64,000 nt of DNA, from the NCBI GenBank assembly GCA_030220185.1, contig JASPKZ010007432.1:806001-870000 (forward strand), written 5' to 3'. The translations under genes and the position numbers were made by a program. Positions 9,882 through 20,295 of the stretch are shown here, in pieces. The notes beneath the pieces are model-generated. The model had not been told where the DNA came from. It saw only the letters and a program-made list of their open reading frames with translations, and did no database searches. Source of the DNA: Diploptera punctata (taxonomy: Eukaryota; Arthropoda; Insecta; Blattodea; Blaberidae). Numbering within the stretch: the stretch's first letter is position 1; the number at the start of each line of letters is the position of its first letter.

Positions 9882-10588
9882 TAAAAAAATTCAAAATGGT
9901 CAATATAAACTGTTAATACAGTTAGATGTTTTCTAACTGATTTAATATATGTAAAATACTTTAAATATTCAAATTGATATTTTTTATAAAAAATAAATGG
10001 GATTGGACGAATTGGATGGGAGTCAGCTAGTAGCACTCCTTCCTTTTCAGTTGGACCAATCAGAAATTCCAGGGTATAACAGAATAACAAGATGGCTACA
10101 ATACTTGAAGGAGATCAGACATGTTAAGCAATGGCTCCTCAAGAAATGAGAGAATAGTGGTTTATTTTCTTTATATTAGTTGAAAGAATGGTGTTGGAGT
10201 TATGGAATCATATTAAATATAAATTCATTTATCTTGAATACAAATAGTCCATAAGTGGAAATAAAATGTTGATGAAGGATTGACCGTTAGAATTTGTCAT
10301 CCATTATATATATATATATAATAGTAATCTTCACTAACTGAAATTTATTAATCTAAGCCGGAATCTTCTAAATTATTGATCTACAAGATTCATCTAAACT
10401 GAAGTGAGAGTTTTAATAAAATAACTTTTAGTTTAACTGTTAATAAAGTGTCGTTATTTGTATATGTAATAAACTTTTCCTCATTCCCCTGATGGGAGTT
10501 ATTAGTGCCGTGGCAGAAGTAAAGTGATTCAAATTATTACAATCACAAATCTACAACTTGGGACATCATACCCAGCAACCCACCTTTA

Positions 10589-11216
10589 AATTGGACCCTT
10601 TAAAACCATTAGGTGTAGGAGTTCACCTGAAATGGAAATTTAGAAAACCTCTAGCGGTTACATTTTTCGATATTTCTCAATGAAACTATATTGTATTAAA
10701 ATAAACCTAGATAGGCATTATCCAAAAATGAGCAAAATCCGACCTTTAGAAGTGGAGGTTTACTTGAAACCTGAAATTAAAAACTGCCTGAACGACTGGA
10801 CTGATTTTGATGAAATTTTTTTAGTGTCTTTGAGTGGGTCCCTGGACAGTTTACATTCACAATTGGACTTGGTAGGTGGGGATGCGATCGGGTTATAGGA
10901 TTTTTTTTATGTCAGTTATTGACATATTCTGTGCAACAACAATGTGATGTCATCATGCATGCTTAAAATATGGCAGGGAGGAGATTTTTTGTAAACTTAT
11001 TTAATACGTCTTAATTAGAGAATTTTATGGTAAAAAGGTAACATATTTTTATCATCCAGCCATGATACTAGAATTGAATGTTCAGGCAGGACAAGTCTGC
11101 CAGGTCCACTAGTCTAACACGTAAAATTTAAAACATAATCATAAAACATACAATACAGTGATACCCAGAATAAATTGCCTCTATCAAATTAACAAAATAA
11201 GCTATTGATTTCTCAC
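10589..11216. other. Intergenic/intron sequence, nothing recognised
   Basis: AT-rich. A 72-codon open stretch at 10680-10898 (+) has no recognisable motif. Confidence 0.5.
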
Positions 11217-11438
11217 CTTTCTGTATAACACATATTTAATATTTCCAAACTGTTGTTCTGCTATAATGTTTAGATTTGATTTCATTTTCCAAGAATCATT
11301 TTCAATTTGTACAAGTAGAAAACCTTCACTGCAGACAGCAGAAATACCAGCTTCCAAATCCTTCTGTTTGTTTACCACAACTAGGTTATATGTTTTTTCA
11401 AAACTTTTAAAATTATTCATCATTAGGCTCAACTGTAT
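11217..11438 (-). CDS. FASN: FASN exon: end of pseudo-methyltransferase region
   Basis: The exon runs from acceptor TTGCAG|ATACAG to donor AAAG|GTGAGA: 74 whole codons, phase 0 at both ends. It encodes NLVVVNKQKDLEAGISAVCS, then EGFLLVQIEN and IKYVLYRK. This matches the animal FASN segment where a list of candidate products ends in GGFLL and a strand ending in LLFRK/LFLCRR precedes the reductase part. The match is weaker than for the dehydratase exons, because this region diverges fast. Confidence 0.7.
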
Positions 11439-11477
11439 CTGCAATAATTACAATTTAATGTGCATATCAAAACTAAT

Positions 11478-11850
11478 AGGAAGTAGTATGATGAGGTAAT
11501 TTAAAAGATTCAATTAGAAATAAACTCCTCATATTTTAAACTTAGTATGAGGTATTAATAATTAAATATTTATCACCTCACCTCAGATTTTGTCTTCTTT
11601 TTAGACCAGTTTTGGAATTATTCAATCTTCAGTATTTTCACAACCGTTGTTCTGTCATAGTGATGCACTACTTCAATAGCCATGAAAATACTGAAGATGG
11701 AATAATTCCAAAATTGATCTAAAAAGATTACAAAATATGAGGTGAAAAATTTTTAATATTTAACCTCATATTTTTTTTCACACCTGGACTTGTTTCGGTG
11801 AAATATCATTATTATCAATTAGAAAACTAACTATGAGGTGAGGTGTATAT
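11478..11850. repeat. PLE-derived foldback with decayed hammerheads
   Basis: TATGAGGT termini occur at about 11490, 11549, 11739 and 11835, with inverted CACCTCA ends. The two arms centred near 11660 carry CTGAAGA cores with stem II GGAAT/ATTCC, but GAAA is mutated to AAAA on both strands, so neither ribozyme should cleave. At least two overlapping copies seem present. Confidence 0.6.
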
Positions 11851-12041
11851 TTCCAATTCAATTTCTTAATTAATTCCTATTCCTTGGCTAAATCTATAAG
11901 TAAATTATTTACAGTGGCTAAAATGAATAAACTAAAGGGCTATTTTCTGAGGCAATTCACACATAAGTGAAAATGTTGATGAAACAAAGTTTATGGGAAC
12001 TGATCCTAAGGCTTTCATTTGGATCTAATATATAAAATATA

Positions 12042-12581
12042 AAGGGCTATTCAGAAAGAAGGAACAGACTTCAAACATTTATTTCTTCCAAACTAGAATA
12101 AATAGAAACACAATTCCAACGTTCCTAGAAAGAGAAAAGTTCGAAGTTTCGATCATGGCCGCATTTCTCTATCTGAATAATACACCATTCCAGGACGTTG
12201 GATTGGAAAAGGAGGAGCAGAAGATCAATTTCATGGCCAGTGGCCTCCCAGGTCACCAGACCTAACAACGTGTGATTTTTATCTGTGGGGTTATGTAAAA
12301 GACCGTGGTTTTTATACCCCCTATGCCTGACACTCTTGAGAATCTGCGACATTGAATTGTTGAAGCTGTGAATTCGATAACCAGAGACCAGCTGAATCAT
12401 GTGTGGCAAAAAATGAGCTGTTTTGATATTTGTCGTGTAACATGTGGTGCTCATATTGAATGCATAAAATAGTGAGATTTGAACTTTTCTCTTTCCAGGA
12501 ATATTGGAATTATGTTCCTGTTTTTTGTAGTTTGGAAGAAATAAATGTTTGAAACCTGTTCCTTCTTTCTGAATAACCCTG
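12042..12581 (+). mobile_element. Internally deleted Tc1/mariner element
   Basis: Long inverted repeats (TTATTCAGAAAGAAGGAAC type, about 48 bp) lie between TA at 12040-12041 and 12582-12583. The interior retains the transposase C-terminus: WPPRSPDLTTCDFYLWGYVK at about 12238-12300, the third catalytic Asp region, followed by stops. The 540 bp size marks it as a MITE-like deletion derivative. Confidence 0.8.
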
Positions 12582-12599
12582 TATATAAAATAATTCAAT

Positions 12600-13545
12600 T
12601 CACAAAATGATAAAATAGATGAAAATTATTATAAATGAAAAATAACTTTTAAAAAATATGTGCGTTCCAATGCCATCCATTGCAGTTTTTGTGCTCTGGG
12701 CTCCACACTAGGCAGATATATTGGATTAATGTGGTCTATTTTTAATTCTACGCCACTTCAACAGATCACATTTCATAGGTGACGTGTATTTGTATTATAC
12801 ACAGAAAGGAGAGTAGTGTCAATGTAGATTTAAGTGTTTGTGTAGAGTGTAAATATGTTGTGTGAAGGATGATGATGAAGAGAAGGGAGAAAGTGAAAGC
12901 CGGTGCTAGCACTTACAAAGGAAGTGTCAACCATTGCATGCCGAAACCTACCTTGAAAATTCTTCCAGAGAAGCATTGTGATGTACGGATGTATCCAAAA
13001 AATTATTTTATGTTTTTAATTGCAAGACACTAAAAATCAAGTGCCAAATCTCTCATTTAAGCTATAGAAAAGTAATACAACTCCCGTATTGGCAGACTGG
13101 AAAACCCTCACTACCTGCCATCTGCACCACATCCTGCCTCACTCCTTTCTGTGCTTAACTCATGCGGGATGTATATCTGCTCCTTACAGTGGGTTGCCAT
13201 TGCTGGATTCTGGCTTCGATTTCTGTACACAGCACTTTGGTACATCACAATGCTTCTCTGGGATAAATTTCAAAGTAGGTTACGGCATGCAATGGTAGTT
13301 CCCTTGTTAATCTACTACTGTTGAGAAGCATCAACTCCATGCAATGGACAAATTACTATCAACAGTACTATATGCCTTTTCAACACAGGGGTTCGGAATC
13401 ACAATCCACAAAAAAAAAATTATACACACCACTTTTCCTAGCGCTGAAACTGAAAATATTAGAATTAGAATTTCCAACCCCCCAGGTAGTGAACCTGGAC
13501 TCATTAGTTAGGAGGCAGACTGCCACCTGAGCAAGTGTAACAGAC
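12600..13545 (-). repeat. tRNA-headed repeat S4, minus copy
   Basis: It matches 15605-16300 in reverse. The tRNA-like head is at about 13470-13545 (box-A-like GCTCAGGTGGCAG). Shared body blocks include GCTAGCACCGGCTTTCAC-like sequence near 12895 and TGTTGATAGTAATTTG near 13355. Within it, 12925-12990 is inverted relative to 13240-13310. It has no coding capacity. Confidence 0.55.
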
Positions 13546-13582
13546 ACAACTTCAAAAATACCAGACTAAAATATTGTGTTTA

Positions 13583-13757
13583 GATTGGAACTTGCTCAGG
13601 TAGCTCAGTCAGTAGAGTATTGGCCTAGAAAGCCACAGGTCCTGGGTTCAAGCCCCAGTCTGAGCATATAATTTTTCTCTTCAAATATGATTTATCCATC
13701 ATTAAGATGTATGAAATGAATAATATAAACATTGAAAAAAGCCATACTGGCTTTATA
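13583..13757 (+). repeat. tRNA-like SINE, subfamily 2
   Basis: The tRNA-like core at 13593-13666 has acceptor arms TGCTCAG/CTGAGCA, A box TAGCTCAGTCAG and B box GGTTCAAGCCC. It is followed by TTTTTCTCTTCAAAT and a body ending ATGAAATGAATAATA. The same 3' end is at 50820-50890. The many near-identical copies argue for a SINE rather than a working tRNA gene. Confidence 0.7.
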
Positions 13758-14173
13758 ATGTAGTATCATCATCATCCATGCATGTATTAGGCCATGTGGC
13801 CTGTTACGGTCTCAAAGAGTTTTCCATCCAGCGCTTTTTTTTACTCCCAGCGATCTTTTGCCTTGGGGGCAGTAACGATGCATGGCTTTTGGAATTCTAT
13901 GAGACGGCATTCATTGAAGATGGTCTTTCCAGTTGTTCTGGTAGTTTTGTATATGGTGAAGAATGGATTCTACATCCAACTCTTCCATAATTTCATTTCT
14001 TTTATGGTCCCACTTTGTATAGCCTGCTGTACGGCGCATAAATCGCATCTCATTTGCTGTTATTCGGCTTTCATCTCTTCTTCATATTGTCCATGCTTCA
14101 CTACCATATCTTAATACTGTACCTTTTTGCAATTATATTAAAATTGTGTATAGAATACAGTAAATCTGTTTCT

Positions 14174-14405
14174 ATTTAATTAATGTTGGGAAGTAAACAT
14201 TATGAGGTATAATCATTCAAATTCATATTGTTTAAACAACTCACCTCATAGGATTCATGCTTCCATGATATCGCGATTTCAAACATAGTCATGTTCATCG
14301 TCAGCCGGAGTGACGATGAACATGACTATGTTTGAAATCGCGATATCATGGAAGCATGAATCCTATGAGGTGAGTTGTTTAAACAATATGTTCTCCGATG
14401 AATTT
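14174..14405. mobile_element. PLE-derived foldback with hammerhead arms
   Basis: A 13 bp duplication TAAATCTGTTTCT (14161-14173 and 14406-14418) brackets a hairpin. Its start is GGGAAGTAAACATTATGAGG and its arms share CCTCATAGGATTCATGCTTC. The target duplication length equals that of the PLE at 3572. It has no ORF, so it must be moved in trans. A sister copy is at 61169-61381. Confidence 0.8.
14263..14309 (-). ncRNA. Hammerhead ribozyme in foldback arm
   Basis: On the minus strand: CTGACGA (14304-14298), stem II AACAT/ATGTT, GAAA, palindromic stem III TCGCGA, cleavage-site UA. Stem I pairs GGC-side bases with TCATGG. The plus arm is the same except that the first core base is G at 14310, which should abolish cleavage. 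Confidence 0.75.
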
Positions 14406-14899
14406 TAAATCTGTTTCTGTTGGAACTATTAATACCAAATCATCTGCAAAAAGCAAGGAGTCTATTTTTAGGTTTTTATTAATTTGGATAGAACCATGTC
14501 TCATCTGTCACCAATCTTGGAGTATTCTATCCATGTCTATGATAAAGAGCAAGGCGAGAGGCCATATCCTTGTCTTACGCCCCTATTAATTTTGGTCCAT
14601 TCTGTTTGTGTGTCATTGATTCGAACTGAAATCAAATTTGTTTTATAGATATTGTATAAATTTAAAATATGCTGTTGTGGTATATTGTTGTCAGCTAAAA
14701 TTTCCAACAGTTTATTCCTATTGATTTTGTCGAAGGCTTTTTTGAAGTCCATAAAAGCTAAATGTGTTTCTGCATTGAACAGTCGAGTAGACGATATAAT
14801 GTAATGTAAAATTCTCAAATAAATGTCTTCTTAATAAAGATGCCGCCATTTGCAAGATAGAAGCAAAGGTTTCATAACATTTGGAGCGCAAGAATTAAC

Positions 14900-15040
14900 A
14901 GCATATAAGAGAAAAATTCACATTTAGATTGGAACTTGCTCAAATAGCTCAGTCGGTAGAGTATTGGCCTAGAAAGCCAAAGGTCCTGGGTTCAAGCCCT
15001 AGTCTTAGCGTATAATTTTTCCTTTCAATTATAAAATATG
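14900..15040 (+). repeat. tRNA-like SINE, subfamily 2
   Basis: The core at 14937-15010 is a diverged copy of 13593-13666 (A box TAGCTCAGTCGG, B box GGTTCAAGCCC), preceded by AAGAGAAAAATTC and followed by TTTTTCCTTTC. Confidence 0.65.
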
Positions 15041-15112
15041 CAAACTTGTAAGGAATGTAAGAATATATTATAATAGAGCATTTAAAATAAAAGAACAAAT
15101 AAATCCATGAAC

Positions 15113-15463
15113 TTAATTATGCATAAAGTATGACACTAATAAAAATTGATGTTCACACCATGACATGTTCATATCATGGTTTACCAACAAATGCCGACCC
15201 CGTATCTTCATGTGCCACACATGTGGCTGGATGATCATCCGACAAATGTAAGGGTGACATATGATCAGCATTCCAAGTCCCCTGGTCATTATACCAGCTG
15301 GAGCCTTTATTGTAGCCACCAAAATTATTTCCGATACTGGGTTTGCATTGATCCCATACACAGGCCAAAATTTCATGAGTTCTGCACCAAAGGGATGGTG
15401 CCTTAGATCAGCCATTGTATATGACAATAAAATACAGATCAAGTATGGAAAATTTAACATTTC
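15113..15463 (-). other. Unidentified open region
   Basis: Two minus-strand frames stay open over about 200 bases. One contains FGGYNKGSSWYNDQGTWNAD and the other TIKAPAGIMTRGLGM. I do not recognise either. There is no clear splice context linking it to FASN, so it may be a gene fragment or chance. Confidence 0.25.
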
Positions 15464-15604
15464 ATAAGCAACAATAATTAACTAACCAAATTAATTGAAT
15501 CCACTTTAAACATTTGATTTTTAACTTATCAGTAAATTATATTGCAAACTGCTCTAAAATTGTTTGCAATATAATTTTTTATAGTATAAAAATCTAAATA
15601 CAAA

Positions 15605-16300
15605 CATCCTTATACTGACCCACTGCTAGCTCAGGTGGTAGCATGTCTGCTTCCTGAGTAGCGGGCCTGGGTTTGATACTCAGCAGGGTTGAAATTTTTT
15701 ATTTTTAAGTTAATTTAATTTCAAAATTTTCAATCTTGGGCAAAGGAGGTGGTGGTGTACAATTTTAATTGTTAGATTGTGCACCAGATTCCTGCATTAA
15801 ATTTGCAAACCTCTCTGCAGTAAATATGTTGAGAAGGCATGTGGTATTGTTGATAGTGATTCGTCCATCAGATGGAGACGTTAAGCCTGGCAGCTCCCTT
15901 GCTGTTTTTTTGACAGGAGTAAACTATGTGCTGGCACCGGATTTCACCTTCTCCCTTCTCTTCATTATCATGCTTCATGCAACACACTTTATACACAAAT
16001 ATAAATATATGCTCATCCTATACTGTTCCTTGTATACAATACAAGAATACATCACCTATGTAAAGTGGTCTGCCAAAGTAGTGCATAAATTGAAAATAGA
16101 CCACATTAATGTCATCTATCCACCCAGTGTGGAACCTGAAACATGTAAAATGCAGTGGGTAGGATTAAAAAACACACACACATTCTTATTATTACTATGT
16201 GTGTGGGTGTATATACTCGTACATACCTGTGGATACTGCACTAAAATAGATTTGATTACTTTGGCAGTACTGGAATGAAATACAGCAACACTGACAACTG
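15605..16300 (+). repeat. tRNA-headed repeat S4, plus copy
   Basis: The tRNA-like head is at about 15618-15690 (CTAGCTCAGGTGGTAGCATG, then a B-box-like GGTTTGATACT). The body matches the minus copy at 12600-13545. A 169-codon open stretch at 15769-16278 runs through it and shows no protein motif. Confidence 0.55.
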
Positions 16301-16998
16301 AATTATGGCTATTTTCTATTGTCCATTGTGCGCTCAGAGCAATAAACTGGAGAGCATTCTATAAAAAAACACATTATTACACATAATAGTAAGAAGCAAG
16401 ATACAACATATTAACAAACAAAATGAACAGAGCACTACAGACTCTCAACAAATGGTTTCTCCAAACATCACAAAAAAAAATTATCAAAATTAAAATGGGA
16501 AGTAACATTATGAGGTATTTTCAATTTATAAATGAGTTTTTAATACACAAGTGATCTTCTTGGTGATATAATATTAAAATATATATGTAGTCAATATGCC
16601 CATTTCACCAATTAATGTTTTAAAATGGTCAACAAGTTTCTACAGCCAAGCTGTCATTCTCAAGACCAGATATTGACTGAAGACAGAATTGATAATAAGT
16701 AAAGAAACAAATTCAGTTAAAAACAAACTACGTCACATGACGCAATCATTCATAAGTGAACAATAAAACATACTAAAACTAATCCTCTTTTGTTTCAATT
16801 AGAGAAAAGAGGGCGCTGTACGGAATAGGGCCCTTGTCTTTATTCATTATTTTATCCTTATTTTTATAAATTTCCAAACTTTCAAGGACGTTAAGGAATT
16901 TGAAATCCATGACCGAACGAACCAGCCTAAGGTTACTTTTATTGATAGCATGACCGTACTCAGAAATATGTTGGGCAACTCCAGATTTTTCAATTCTG

Positions 16999-17688
16999 TT
17001 GAGTCTGAATCAATATATCAAGTTAACGGAACTTTGCATGAATCAGAACATTTTTCAATTTAATAATAAGTTTTATGAACAAAAGGAAGGAACCGCAATG
17101 GGTAATTCATTGTCTCCTTTCCTAGCTGATCTTTTTATGAGCAGATTTGAGACAGAGCTTGAAAAGGAATTAGATTATTTTCCCAGGTTCTGGCTCAGAT
17201 ATGTTGACGACATTTTTGCTATTTTTGATACCAAAAAATGCAATGTACAGGAATTTGTTGAAATATTAAATGACCGGACTCCCAGCATAAATTTTACTTA
17301 TGAAGAGGAGGAGAATGGAAGGCTGCCCTTTCTAGATATTATAATAATTAGAAATAATTATAGATTAGAATTTGATATTTATAGGAAAGAAACCAGTACA
17401 TTTAGATATATCACGGCAGATTCGTACCATTGTAATCAACATAAAATGGCCAGTTTCAATTTTTTAGTTCACCGTCTTACCACTTTTCCGTTAAGTAAAA
17501 ATAGATATAATAAGGAATTACAAACCATTAAAGATATCGCTAAGTGTAATGGTTTCAATGGAAATATTATTGATAATTTGATTCGTAAATTTGAATTTAG
17601 AAAACTTATTACTGATTCTACAGCCTTCCATTCTCCTATTAATAAAGCTAATTTTGCAATTTTGCCGTACGTTCCCTCTTTAACATAG
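16999..17688 (+). CDS. Penelope reverse transcriptase (N-terminally truncated)
   Basis: The 229-codon ORF includes motif B as GTAMGNSLSPFLADLFM, motif C as LRYVDDIFAIF, and LPFLDIIIIRN downstream. Motif A and the fingers are missing because the inverted left arm joins at about 17008. It ends in a TAG just before the endonuclease ORF, in another frame, so the RT-nuclease fusion is broken. Reverse transcription would need a full-length helper copy. Confidence 0.85.
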   Translation: MSLNQYIKLTELCMNQNIFQFNNKFYEQKEGTAMGNSLSPFLADLFMSRFETELEKELDYFPRFWLRYVDDIFAIFDTKKCNVQEFVEILNDRTPSINFTYEEEENGRLPFLDIIIIRNNYRLEFDIYRKETSTFRYITADSYHCNQHKMASFNFLVHRLTTFPLSKNRYNKELQTIKDIAKCNGFNGNIIDNLIRKFEFRKLITDSTAFHSPINKANFAILPYVPSLT

Positions 17689-17692
17689 AGGT

Positions 17693-18112
17693 TTGAACAA
17701 GATATTCAAAGGACTAGATACTAAATTGATTTTTACTTCCACTTTGACATTAAATAGTGTACTTGGAAACCCTAAAGATAAAGTCGATTGTATAGAGAAA
17801 TCCGGTATTTATGAAATTGGATGCAATGACTGTGACTTGAAATATGTTGGGCAAACCAGAAGATCCATTTTAACTAGATTTAATGAACATATTGCCCATT
17901 TCAGACTCAACAGAATTGAAAAATCTGGAGTTGCCCAACATATTTCTGAGTACGGTCATGCTATCAATAAAAGTAACCTTAGGCTGGTTCGTTCGGTCAT
18001 GGATTTCAAATTCCTTAACGTCCTTGAAAGTTTGGAAATTTATAAAAATAAGGATAAAATAATGAATAAAGACAAGGGCCCTATTCCGTACAGCGCCCTC
18101 TTCTCTAATTGA
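17693..18112 (+). CDS. Penelope GIY-YIG endonuclease
   Basis: The domain is complete: GIYEIGCNDCDLKYVGQT, RSILTRFNEHIAHF and SGVAQHISEYGHAI, with the CxxC pair and later histidines. The ORF ends ALFSN before the 3' untranslated part. The region from about 17902 onward is duplicated in inverse in the left arm. In the family this nuclease makes the first-strand nick. Confidence 0.85.
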   Translation: MNKIFKGLDTKLIFTSTLTLNSVLGNPKDKVDCIEKSGIYEIGCNDCDLKYVGQTRRSILTRFNEHIAHFRLNRIEKSGVAQHISEYGHAINKSNLRLVRSVMDFKFLNVLESLEIYKNKDKIMNKDKGPIPYSALFSN

Positions 18113-18474
18113 AACAAAAGAGGATTAGTTTTAGTATGTTTTATTGTTCACTTATGAATGATTGCGTCATGTGACGTAGTTTGTTTTTAACTGAATTTGT
18201 TTCTTTACTTATTATCAATTCTGTCTTCAGTCAATATCTGGTCTTGAGAATGACAGCTTGGCTGTAGAAACTTGTTGACCATTTTAAAACATTAATTGGT
18301 GAAATGGGCATATTGACTACATATATAATTTTATAAATGAGTTGGAGAAAATGTTTTTATATCTCACCTTATAAAGTTTTGTGTTTTTATGATACCAGTT
18401 TCAAAGGTCACTTTACCTTCATCTTCAATCAAACTCCAACTCAGTTGGTGATACCTCATAAAGTTCCATGTTTT

Positions 18475-18518
18475 CACGATACTGGTTTCAAAGGTTATTT
18501 TACCTTCATCTTCAGTCA
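18475..18518 (-). ncRNA. Hammerhead ribozyme in foldback
   Basis: Minus strand: CTGAAGA (18515-18509), stem II AAGGT/ACCTT, GAAA, short stem III C..G, cleavage-site UA. Stem I has two Watson-Crick pairs and a wobble. Confidence 0.6.
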
Positions 18519-18552
18519 AACTGCTACTAAGATCTCCAACTGAGTTGGAGTT

Positions 18553-18594
18553 TGACTGAAGATGAAGGAAAATGACCTTTGAAACTGGTCATGA
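18553..18594 (+). ncRNA. Hammerhead ribozyme in foldback
   Basis: CTGAAGA at 18556-18562, stem II AAGG/CCTT, GAAACTGGTC at 18581-18590. The core is complete, but stem I pairing is poor. Confidence 0.5.
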
Positions 18595-18744
18595 GTTTTT
18601 AACTAAGTCAAATAGTGTGCCACTTCATTGCCATTGTCACTAGTAGCAGGTTTTAAGCCTGGGTTCATCCTATATGTAATCCTACTTTTGAAGCTAAAAT
18701 GTTGGACATGGCTATGCCATTGGGACAGACCTAATCTATTTATA

Positions 18745-18880
18745 TTTGAAGAGAAAAATTTTTTCCTAGACCGGGACTCGAACCCGGGACCCTTGGCTTT
18801 CCGGGCCAAGTGCTCTACCAACTGAGCTACCGAGGCGAGTTACGATCTAGACGCAAATTTTTCTCTTATATACGTTGTAA
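18745..18880 (-). repeat. tRNA-like SINE, subfamily 1
   Basis: The core at 18764-18836 (minus) has A box TAGCTCAGTTGG and B box GGTTCGAGTCC, flanked by AGAGAAAAATT and AATTTTTCTCTT. One of about nine nearly identical cores in the window. Confidence 0.7.
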
Positions 18881-19794
18881 TTCCCTATCGCCAAATCTAT
18901 CTATTTAATTTAATCTATTTAATTTAACTTCACTCCACTTTACACAAAATTATCCAATCTTTCTTATTTCTTTTACAATTATTCACATATGATTTTCTGC
19001 TATGAGAGTCTCTCATGAACACAGTTTATCTTATAATTAATTTGTTCATATTCACAGCAATTCTATCTTGCAACATATGTACTCATTGCCTATTGAATCA
19101 CGACTCATGTTACCTTCCCAGCTGCAAATGGCTGTCTACTGACTTTCATCGCTTTTATATGTGAGGTCAGAATTATCTTGAAGTTTAATGTTTATCTCTC
19201 TTGAATCAAAATTCCAAGAGGTTGATTCTTCTAGAAAGAGATGCATAGACCATTTTGAAAGCAGCCTTTCTAGAAAGCACATCTGGAGAGATTGCTTGCA
19301 AGTTGTACAAGTGAGTCAGGATCTGAATCGCCTATTGTCTTGTGAAATTCAAAGCTGGTCATTTGAGCAATGGATCAACAATAAGTCACATTATCAATTG
19401 CTTTCAGTCCATTCTGATTTTACGAAATTGAGATTTTATGTTAGCATGTTCTGTACTCCTACAAGCATTTTTTTTTTCCCCCAATAAAAATACTGATTTG
19501 GCTTCACTGTCATGAATATAAGAGAAATCTATGAACAGTATTCAAGGAAAAATATATGTGTAGAATTGCAGGACATAATAAAAATTTCTATTCAATAAAA
19601 CAGGGACTGATGCCCTTTCTGCATGAAGTGATTCATATCATTAATGATTATGTATAAAATGACCCTCCACAAAATTAATATTAATAAAATTATTTAGTTG
19701 CAATAAAACTACTAACAATAAGTACAGACTGGCCCTCCTCTTTTCAATTCCTCATAAGGAAGTTGCCATTCATACTAAAAACAAACTTGTTTAT
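18881..19794. other. Intron sequence, nothing firmly recognised
   Basis: Short open stretches on both strands (for example 19188-19487) show no known motif. I searched it for missing FASN exons without success. Confidence 0.4.
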
Positions 19795-19817
19795 TTAAGT
19801 AATAAATATTCTTCTTC

Positions 19818-19860
19818 TAAGACTGGTTTCGGGACCTTATTTGGTTCCATCCTCAGTATT
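19818..19860 (-). ncRNA. Hammerhead ribozyme, left arm
   Basis: Minus strand: CTGAGGA (19856-19850), stem II GGAACC/GGTCCC with one mismatch, GAAACCAGTC. Confidence 0.6.
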
Positions 19861-19925
19861 TTCACGATCATTGTTATGTCGTCTTGAAAGCAGCTCTTCA
19901 AGATGACATAACAACGGTTGTGAAA

Positions 19926-19964
19926 ATACTGAGGATGGAACCGAATAAGATCCCGAAACTGGTC

Positions 19965-19968
<4 letters not shown>
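19926..19968 (+). ncRNA. Hammerhead ribozyme, right arm
   Basis: CTGAGGA at 19929-19935, stem II GGA/TCC, GAAACTGGTC at 19955-19964. Stem I has two pairs. Confidence 0.6.
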
Positions 19969-19995
<27 letters not shown>

Positions 19996-20039
19996 AATAT
20001 GAGGTGAGGTGATAATATTTTTTTATGTTTTTATTATTC

Positions 20040-20265
20040 ATTTCATACATCTCAATGATGGATAAATCATATTTAAAGAAAAAAATGATATAATTTTTCT
20101 CTTTAAATATAATCAAATTTTACTTAAATACTCGAAGGTGGCTCTACAAGAGACATAACAATGGTCATGAAAATACTGAGGATTGAACCAAAGAATCCCA
20201 AAACCTGTCTAAGAAGAAGAAGAATATGAGGTGAGGTGATAAAATTTTAATTAAAACATTTTGTC
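20040..20265 (+). repeat. SINE fragment and decayed PLE terminus
   Basis: 20040-20110 is the reversed 3' end of subfamily-2 SINEs. 20150-20245 resembles the right arm of the preceding foldback, but its core reads CTGAGGA ... AAAACCTGTC, so the ribozyme is dead. Confidence 0.5.
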
Positions 20266-20295
20266 TGTTCATTCTTATCTCTTAAGTTGTTTTTG

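Larger units (their letters stand above)
8227..10588 (+). mobile_element. LTR of the first Ty3 element, interrupted by a Helitron
   Basis: It aligns with LTRs at 54394-56567 and 62202-63520. It starts at TTAAAACCGG and ends at CCCACCTTTA; without the Helitron it is about 847 bp. The purine-rich AAATCAGGGG just upstream is a likely polypurine tract. No matching second LTR for this copy is in the window. Confidence 0.8.
13768..14820 (-). pseudogene. LINE reverse transcriptase, split by a foldback
   Basis: On the minus strand 14537-14818 encodes AFMDFKKAFDKINR (motif A) and INRGVRQGYGLSPCSL (motif B). After the foldback insertion (14174-14405), the C-terminal region with GSEAWT and MRFMRRTAGYT follows at 13780-14140, ending in a GATGATGAT tail at 13768. 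Stops are present. It belongs to the same family as 26268-26799 and 54635-55965. Confidence 0.75.
16539..18329 (+). mobile_element. Penelope element of a second lineage
   Basis: It is flanked by a 14 bp duplication, TTTATAAATGAGTT (16525-16538 and 18330-18343). Inverted arms of about 428 bp (16580-17007 and 17902-18329) make the left arm a reversed copy of its own 3' end, including the end of the endonuclease gene. The proteins differ clearly from the other PLEs here (YVDDIFA, no hammerhead recognised). Confidence 0.85.
16497..18605. mobile_element. PLE-derived foldback hosting a Penelope insertion
   Basis: The start GGGAAGTAACATTATGAGGT is typical of this family. The Penelope element at 16539-18329 interrupts it. 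The remainder (18344-18605) holds three hammerhead-like cores, two on the minus and one on the plus strand. One minus core (about 18400-18440) has lost the first C and is decayed. Confidence 0.65.
19795..20010. mobile_element. PLE-derived foldback with two hammerheads and a GAA tract
   Basis: Arms of about 75 bp face each other around 19895. Each ends in CTTCTTCT/AGAAGAAG; the right arm runs into a (GAA)n tract at 19970-19998 and then TATGAGGTGAGGTGATAA. Confidence 0.7.

Noticed and set aside
12125..12598. A 157-codon minus-strand gene
   Set aside because: It is the antisense shadow of a transposase C-terminus and the inverted repeats of a MITE.
15769..16278. A 169-codon plus-strand gene
   Set aside because: It lies in a repeat (S4) whose other copy is not open, and the protein shows no motif.
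16673..16720. CTGAAGA followed by GAAAC as a hammerhead in the second Penelope lineage
   Set aside because: The bases between do not form a stem II and nothing like a stem III with UH follows.
19188..19487. A missing FASN exon on the minus strand
   Set aside because: Frames contain stops, and no pseudo-methyltransferase block could be aligned.
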